A DNA stretch of 64,000 nucleotides, from positions 2,232,001 through 2,296,000 of the forward strand of contig OU612067.1 in the NCBI GenBank assembly GCA_914767715.1, in the 5' to 3' direction. A model generated the notes under the pieces. That model ran no database searches and was not told where the DNA came from. It saw only the letters and a program-made list of their open reading frames with translations. The DNA is from Membranipora membranacea. Lineage: Eukaryota > Bryozoa > Gymnolaemata > Cheilostomatida > Membraniporidae. Positions 57,371-64,000 of this stretch are shown here, one piece after another; positions within the stretch are counted from its first letter, which is position 1; each line of letters begins with the position of its first letter. Both the position numbers and the translations under genes were made by a program.

Positions 57371-60300
57371 TCATTTATCAGATTTAATCAGTTGTGGATT
57401 GCTGGTCTTCACACACTTCCAAAGGTACCTTTCGAAGTATGTTCTGCGCATGAAGAGCGGACCAGTATGTGCAGGAAGAGCCGCCCTCATCACCGTCTGT
57501 TTATTTCGCTGTAAAGTAGGAAGAAAATAAGGTTAAAGATTGCACTAATAATATAGTTGGGAGGTTCACAAAAACGCATCCAATTCACCAGAGAAAATGC
57601 TGGAGAGAAACACTTAATTTGCAATTACATTTCTTTATCGGTTCATTGTTGGACATATGATTCTAAACATGATGTATTATTATTTATGACAACAGCTCAA
57701 CCGATATAATACGGTTATATTAAACTACTTACGTTGATGGTCCATTTGGCAAATGCTAAGACGAACACACCACAATCGTAATCATTTGGCTGTCTTGGTA
57801 CCTGCCAAAAAAAGGTACAGACATAAATTTAATTGGGAGCAAGAAGAAAATATCTGTTATAAAGCATTATAATATTGGGTGGCAAGGTGGTGAAGTGGTT
57901 AGGATTCAAGCTTCTTAATTTCAAAGTTTCAAATTCAAACTCCGGTGATTGCTGTTTATAGAGGTGAGCTCTCCATACATAACCTTAGCTCCTCCCTTCC
58001 TTGCACACGAGTGCTCTAAATAGATCTCATGTGTCATTCTTATACTGTAAGCAAACTCTCTTTGGCCCCTCAATGTCGATAAAATTTCATTGTTATATTA
58101 TTTCATACTCTGTACGGACGAAGGTGTGGCTAAGATCAGCAGTTTGAAGTTCCACCCTTAAATAATGCTGAACTCACCTTCTTCATGAGTATCTCCAGTT
58201 CTCCAAGCTGAAGAAATACTCTGTACACTCTACAAAACAGAATTGCATAACAACCTTACTCAGTTGTTCACTTTATCAAAAAATAAATCGTCTTCCTCTT
58301 GGATAAATTATGTATCCATCTATATTATTGCCAATTTGAGTATGTCAGCCATAAAAAAACAATGTAACCTATATTTACTTTCAGAGCCAGCTTATTAGGT
58401 TTCATAAATATCTGAGAACACAAACTCACTCTTTTAGTTTATTCCTGTGTTTCTCACCAATCTCTTTCCCTAGGGAGTCCATGAGGAGACAGTGATGTTT
58501 GAGCATTACTACCAGTACCCAATGAGCACTACAATATGAGAGAACTGATTAATATATACGGAAGCAAGCATCAAGCCAATATATTGGCTCTGATTGACTA
58601 CCAATTAGAGCCAACATATTGACTGTTAGATTCATTTCAGATCAATTTAAATCAATCACATATTGGGAATATTATAACTATTATACAGCTCATGACAAAG
58701 AGAAAGCTTACCCTGTATTGATAGGAAATATTATCCCTTCTTGGTCTGCAAAATTGCACGATGGCACAGGGGGTCTGCAATATAATAGGAAAGTTTGCAT
58801 TGATGAATATGAAACAGTCAAGGTCAGTGGGGCAATAGAGTGACTATGGACCAAATTAAGTCTACCTGGTTCCACCGGAAGTTTATATTTCTCTCGGTAG
58901 CTACATATTTTTTACAAACATTTCTCCTAACCAATAAGTAAGCAGGCACATTATATTACCTTCTTGTGTCCAGATTGTACTGGTAAATTGTTGATGACCA
59001 TACTACCCATTCTTTCACTCTGTCTCTCTTCACCAGCCTAAAACATATTGAGATCACCATAGAGTGCTTGCGGATGGAATGATAATAAAAACCATGTGTT
59101 TTTCTTGAGCCGCAAAAACTATATAATATAAAGATGCAGTCTCCTCTACAAACATCTACTCACTCTAGAATGTGATCGATGATTTCCTCATCGAGCCAGG
59201 TCTCTTTCCTTGGATCGATCAAAAAGAAGCATTTTTTGGATATCCATGCTTGGTAATCCCCTTTCACCACCCTGGAACAAATAATATAATATCAATGAGC
59301 AGTATGAACAAAGTATCAGGGTGTCAAAGCAAGGAAAACAAACAGTAAAACAAGGTGCAGTGTCCTTCAAGAAAAGGTATTAATGATTTCACTAGGTTAT
59401 CGAGGAAATTGACTGCATGACATTAGCAAGATCTATAAATGTTAATGTTATTGGCTCGCAGATAAGGGTTGGTATGTCTTTCGTATGTGTATCCTTACAA
59501 GACAGGCCCTAAAATGTTCACACAAAAGTGACATAAAAAGTACTCAGAACAAAGTAATATATAATTACAGATATTTGATGGAAAAAATAGACTGGGGAAA
59601 TCATATATGCACCAGATAGGAGAGGTTAGATGACTGACCTTTGGTAGCTTCTCTTCCGGCCCATCTATCTTTATCTTCGGTTCGTTCCTTAAAATATATG
59701 AGAACTTTACAATGCATGCTGATGCAACGCCTTGCAACAACAGCCAAAATGTAACAACAAGCAGCAGTAAATGATGCATTTTCAAATTCTAGCTAAGTGA
59801 TTATAAGCAAAGGTATTAGGCAGCATAGGTGATGGAACACAGAAGCACAGCACAGACAAAGGATAACGACCACATGCAACAATAAAACGCTGCACTATAA
59901 TTACATAGCAAAATATATGCTGAGGGTGAAATTTGAGAAAATCATTTCATAACCATCCCATCTAGACACAAAAAAGGAATGCAGCATGCCAATCTCACCA
60001 ATTATGTTATAATGAAAACAAAATGTAAGTCAATCTTGTAATTGCTTGAGGAATCAAAATCAACAATAGTTATGATTTCAACTTGGAAACAGCAATGATA
60101 TAATTCACTTTTGAAAATTCTAAGTTAAACCCACTCCAATCTTATCAGTACACATACAAACCTGTTTATAACGAATACTTACGGAAAATAGGAGTATATC
60201 TGCTGAACAAATAAGTTTTCTATGTTAAGGACCTTGCTATAATTAATCAACTGGGGGTTTAGGAAAATGTAGACTGAATACAAAGAGTTTGAGTCATCAA

Positions 60301-61090
60301 ATATAAGAAATAATAACTATTACATACACTCACTATGCCAATCCATTTCTTGTTGTTAACCTACCTCTACAACCTGACTGAAGTCGAACGCTGACGTCAG
60401 CACTTTTGCCAGAGTGAGGCTGTTGTGATACATATTTCCATCTATAATTAACACCAGACAACTTTTATGATTTATTCTGACAAAGCGTCTTCCAATATAC
60501 ATAAGCAGAACAATGCTATCATTGTTTGACAATCAAACATGTGAAAGTGAACTTTCATTTCTTAATGAACGTCTTTAGGTCTACCACATCAAATATTCTA
60601 CTGTGACCTTGACAGGATTATTATCAAGCAAGCATGATGTTCAACTCACTTTCTCCTTGAGCTGTAGGGGAGGCAAATGGTACGTCACTAGGCCACCAAA
60701 TGGGCCTTTCGTCCTCGTTCTAGGATTTTGAGCTCCATCTAAAAGATAACATAGTTCTGACTTCAGGGTTTGTGAACATTTACCTAACAATGATATATGA
60801 TTTACGTGATATTGTTCAGTGGGTGGATGGGAATCAACTTAGTATAAAGTCAGTGTGGAAAAGCAATATGTACCACGATAAGTTTATATTGATAACTTTG
60901 TAGTGAGAATACACTAGACAGACCGCACATGTAACATCATATACTGAAAAATCACTCAAAACATCACTAGTTAAAGACTTACCAAGAACAATCTTTACAA
61001 CCAGCTGTCGGTTCCCCTTTAGTTTCATCAAATAGATGTCTTCTTTCGACGTGCCTCTCACACATGTTTTGATAAATGGCTCAGACGATT
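57371..61090 (-). CDS. Ulp1/SENP-type (C48) cysteine protease domain protein, multi-exon, 5' part uncertain
   Basis: Firm exons (5' to 3'): 59164-59271, 58960-59037, 58430-58528, 58178-58229, 57733-57801 and 57371-57508 (stop TGA). All join in phase and give a complete C48 domain: WLDEEIIDHIL (substrate-groove motif of Ulp1), the catalytic His in SAHWVLVVML, Asp in LLMDSLG, and Gln and Cys in PRQPNDYDCGVFVLAF. Tentative upstream exons are 60983-61090 (EDIYLMKLKGNRQLVVKIVL), 60650-60738 (ERPIWWPSDVPFASPT, one base out of phase with its neighbour), 60365-60441 (GNMYHNSLTLAKVL) and 59639-59687 (phase does not fit the next exon). Ulp1 proteases cleave SUMO or related tags, and stand-alone or transposon-encoded versions are common in transposon-rich genomes. 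The RPIWWPSDVPF segment recalls the WWP motif of NRF1-like DNA-binding regions, a resemblance only. The gene is convergent with the KDZ gene; the start codon is not identified. Confidence 0.8.
57876..58100 (+). mobile_element. tRNA-derived SINE, degenerate
   Basis: Head ggtggtgaagtggttaggat (A box) and a poor B box near 57929. The tail ends cgataaaatttcattgtta. It is inserted in an intron of the Ulp1-type gene. Confidence 0.5.
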
Positions 61091-61299
61091 CTACAATAAT
61101 AAATTAGGTTTTGGCATTCAGGCTACGAAGTCACATTAATTGTTGAGACTGGCACCAGTCCTGCGTCTTGAATTTCACACACACCATGTATTTTAAAACG
61201 ATAACAATCCGAGTTTTGGGGGAAAACAACTAAGATACAAGATACAACATACAGTGGTGCGCGTACCACTGCACAACACACAGGTCTTCAGCTAGAAAC

Positions 61300-61640
61300 C
61301 ATGAGTCAAACCCTGTTTCGAGGCCTTCTCTAGTGCAACCTCCTCATGGCCGGCCCCAGCAGCATGAAGCCACCCCTGTGTGTTGCTGAGCATCTCAATC
61401 AATCTCATCGATCCCTCAGTGCATTTTGTAAGTTTCGGTGGTTTGAGATAATTGGTGTTTTTACGCTGTTGCGCAACCAGGGAGGCTGCCAACTCTTCAT
61501 TGTTTCAGTGCAACAATGTTCGCCCCATCACTCTCATGCTTATACTCTAAGCCAAACCAGTGCAGGGAGGTTTGCTTTCCATCAACTCATCGGCGCAAAG
61601 TCGCAATCGTCAAGGCACCCGCCCCTCTTGCCACTCGTTC
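61300..61640. other. GC-richer island before the satellite
   Basis: Around half G+C, compared with about a third for the surroundings. Open on both strands over 60-130 codons (e.g. plus 61346-61738), but I recognise no domain. The plus frame runs into the tandem repeat, so I do not call a gene. Confidence 0.4.
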
Positions 61641-61650
61641 ACGGTTCGGT

Positions 61651-61735
61651 CCCAAAACGGCCCGCGGCCCAAAACGGCCCGAGGCCCAAAACGGCCCGAG
61701 GCCCAAAACGGCCCGCGGCCCAAAACGGCCCAGCA
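61651..61735. repeat. 17-bp GC-rich minisatellite
   Basis: Five copies of aaaacggcccg(c/a)ggccc. The core aaaacggccc is also the first part of each unit of the adjacent satellite. Confidence 0.85.
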
Positions 61736-62640
61736 TGATTTATGAGTTATCCATGTCCCAAAACCTCTAAAAAAGGAGTTAAGTCAACAAACTTAAGTTT
61801 TTGGGAAAAAACTTAAGTTTTCAAACTTTTCAAAAAAACGGCCCATCTTGGTTTTTGAGTTATCCAAGTCTCAAAACCTCTAAAAAATGAGTTAAGTCAA
61901 CGAACTTAAGTCTTTGGGAAAAAACTTAAGTTTTCAAATTTTTCAAAAAAAGGGCCCATCTTGGTTTTTGAGTTCTCCAAGTCCCAAAACCTCTAAAAAA
62001 GGAGTTAAGTCAACAAACTTAAGTTTTTGGGAAAAAACTTAAGTTTTCAAACTTTTCAAAAAAACGGCCCATCTTGGTTTTTGAGTTATCCAAGTCTCAA
62101 AACCTCTAAAAATGAGTTAAGTCAACGAACTTAAGTCTTTGGGAAAAAACTTAAGTTTTCAAATTTTTCAAAAAAACGGCCCATCTTGGTTTTTGAGTTC
62201 TCCAAGTCCCAAAACCTCTAAAAAAGGAGTTAAGTCAACGAACTTAAGTTTTTGGGAAAAAACTTAAGTTTTCAAATTTTTCAAAAAAACGGCCCATCTT
62301 GGTTTTTGAGTTCTCCAAGTCTCAAAACCTCTAAAAAATGAGTTAAGTCAACGAACTTAAGTCTTTGGGAAAAAACTTAAGTTTTCAAACTTTTCAAAAA
62401 AACGGCCCATCTTGGTTTTTGAGTTCTCCAAGTCCCAAAACCTCTAAAAAAGGAGTTAAGTCAACGAACTTAAGTTTTTGGGAAAAAACTTAAGTTTTCA
62501 AATTTTTCAAAAAAACGGCCCATCTTGGTTTTTGAGTTCTTCAAGTCCCAAAACCTCTAAAAAACGAGTGAAGTCAACAAATAAAGTGTTTTGAGGAAAG
62601 ATTTTATTTTAAATGTTTTTGCAAAAAAACGACCAAGTAT
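61736..62640. repeat. ~117-bp satellite with alternating A/B units (higher-order repeat)
   Basis: About 7.5 units containing ggcccatcttggtttttgag, aaaacctctaaaaa and ttaagtcaac. Units alternate: A has tcccaaaacc, aaaaaagg and tttttggg; B has tctcaaaacc, aaaaatg and tctttggg. The order is A-B-A-B-A-B-A, ending in a diverged unit. Each unit carries a hairpin: aaacttaag and cttaagttt about 15 bp apart. Confidence 0.92.
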
Positions 62641-63740
62641 GAATTTTGAGTTCCCCTAGTCAAAGTATAATCTGATAAAAACTACCGTAACAATTGACAT
62701 TGAATTTCGGAAACTGGATTGTGTATAGAAAATCGAAGATTACCCCATTGTTAGCAAGACAGTCAATTTGCCTAGAGTCATGTATGGTTTACTATGAAGT
62801 TTATGTTTGATGTTTCCTAGTAATTAACTTCTCATCCAATTTATTGCGATGAAGAAGTTGTCTTCACATTTTGTGAGTTAGGACAACTCTGTATAATGGT
62901 GATTTTCATGTAATATCCAGTTTCCATACAAATTTTCCATGATAAAATGCATCACTTATTTGCAACTAACGGGGTAATCGAGCAATCACCATCGGCTCAA
63001 TTACTGGGTGTTCCAATAAATAACCACCTACACTGCACTGGAAATGTGGATTACAGTATTGAGTAGCAGTTTATGGGTTATTAATATTAAAGCGACATGG
63101 CATAAGATCAGATTTACTTGTAACATTTTTTCTGGCAAGAATTTTACCTATTTTAACATATGTATGCCCATCATGGTTTACATACACCACCCAGATTGCC
63201 AAGGATCGACTAGGACACCAACAAAGCCTCTGTCTTCCGATTATCTATCCAACAATCACGTCCTACACTGAGAGGCTAAACAGAGCTGGCATACCACATC
63301 TAGTTGATACTAGTGGACAAAATAACTTTCAAGCATAGAACTGCGCTGATGAACAGCTCGCTGTCCAACACGACTGGCTAATCTAATTTTTTTAAAGTGA
63401 TAACGTATTATTGTCATCTTTTTACCTGACTGACACAAACAACTATTCATGCATATCTTATGTAAATCACAACCTCATTGGTATCACATGATATACTGGT
63501 TGGATGAATAAAGTTTGTATTGTATTACATAACTATGCTGTTACCACCCCTCGAGGGACAAAGAAATCCATTGTCATGAGGTCAACTCTTTAGTTGAATA
63601 GAGTCAGCTTGGAGAGCTCTAAACGTTTTTTCTTCGTTTGCTAATATATAAAATATTCGTTATGGTTCTATGCGTAGAAGGGGCGGGGGGGGGGGCATTG
63701 AATGTGTTGACAACTCACGATTCAATGATGCTAACGATTA
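62641..63740. other. stretch without recognisable genes
   Basis: AT-rich. The 60-80 codon frames lack any signature. A G-tract at 63684-63695 is the only notable point. Confidence 0.5.
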
Positions 63741-63749
63741 CCATGATGA

Positions 63750-63852
63750 TAAAACGTAAAAAAGGTCTGCCATTGGTGGGATTTGAACATGGGCCTCCCG
63801 CATCACAGTATGCAGAGCTATCCATTCATCCACACAGCCATGGTCACAGATT
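63750..63852 (-). mobile_element. tRNA-like SINE head
   Basis: On the minus strand, gtgtggatgaatggatagctc (A-box region) and tgttcaaatccc (B box) are spaced as in a tRNA-derived promoter. The body continues left without a visible tail. Confidence 0.5.
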
Positions 63853-64000
63853 GAGTTATATGGGTATCTATATGAGCTCAATTTGACTTAATGCTATCCT
63901 TTTAATCCAATAGATACTAGAATTGACGTGACGTTGACGCAACGAACCATAGTGATTAACAGATTAATAAAGGAAGAGCTTGACTATCATTTCCTGTTGT

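Noticed and set aside
59495..59785. Minus-strand open frame starting like a signal peptide (MKMHHLLLLVVTFW)
   Set aside because: It overlaps a tentative exon of the Ulp1-type gene. It connects to the next exon only through a weak donor, and Ulp1 proteases are nuclear, so secretion is unlikely.
61346..61738. 130-codon open frame ending in a Pro/Arg/Lys-rich repeat
   Set aside because: The tail is only the translated 17-bp minisatellite. All three frames are open there.
61736..62640. CRISPR-like regular repeat array
   Set aside because: Units are contiguous without unique spacers, and the genome is eukaryotic. It is a satellite.

Overview
This is a window of a metazoan, most likely marine-invertebrate, nuclear genome. 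The evidence is multi-exon genes with GT-AG introns, animal house-keeping genes (the nucleoporin SEH1 and a glycerol kinase), a collagen/C-type lectin, AT-rich non-coding DNA and a dense load of eukaryotic transposons. I cannot fix the phylum from sequence alone. The lack of operons and Shine-Dalgarno sites and the split genes exclude a prokaryote.

The first 25 kb is genic. A collagen-plus-C-type-lectin gene (+, about 105-2302, 5' end outside the window) is followed by a glycerol kinase gene on the minus strand (4814-14647). Ten glycerol kinase exons can be chained in phase, but the C-terminal third of the enzyme is not found. A 266-residue beta-propeller (NHL-like) gene lies on the opposite strand inside one glycerol kinase intron. 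Glycerol kinase and SEH1 (+, 15010-24039, ten exons, complete) are divergent, with start codons only 362 bp apart. A small two-exon gene (24499-25996) follows.

From 26 to 36 kb there are few genes: fold-back elements, SINEs, a tandem repeat, and one compact gene for a 53-residue secreted peptide with a clear TATA box (32963-34297). From 36 to 37.2 kb there is a remnant resembling a tyrosine-recombinase retrotransposon (SGNH-hydrolase-like piece plus gag-like ORF).

From 37.3 to 46 kb lies a set of nested transposons, each with its own target-site duplication. A TIR element (TSD TTAAACTA) contains a second TIR element (TSD ATATAAGT), which contains a Ty3/gypsy retrotransposon with 98% identical LTRs (TSD TCAAA) and two in-frame stop codons. 

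From 46 to 61 kb a KDZ-type transposase gene (SWIM finger, Cys clusters and KDZ catalytic core, about 13 exons, +) is interrupted in one intron by a fold-back element and an apparently intact, seven-exon hAT transposase gene. Convergent to it, on the minus strand, is a multi-exon gene ending in a Ulp1/SENP-type cysteine protease domain with all catalytic residues. KDZ transposase plus Ulp1-type protease may be the two halves of one large mobile element; this is inference. A satellite of alternating ~117 bp units (61.7-62.6 kb) and a gene-poor end close the window.
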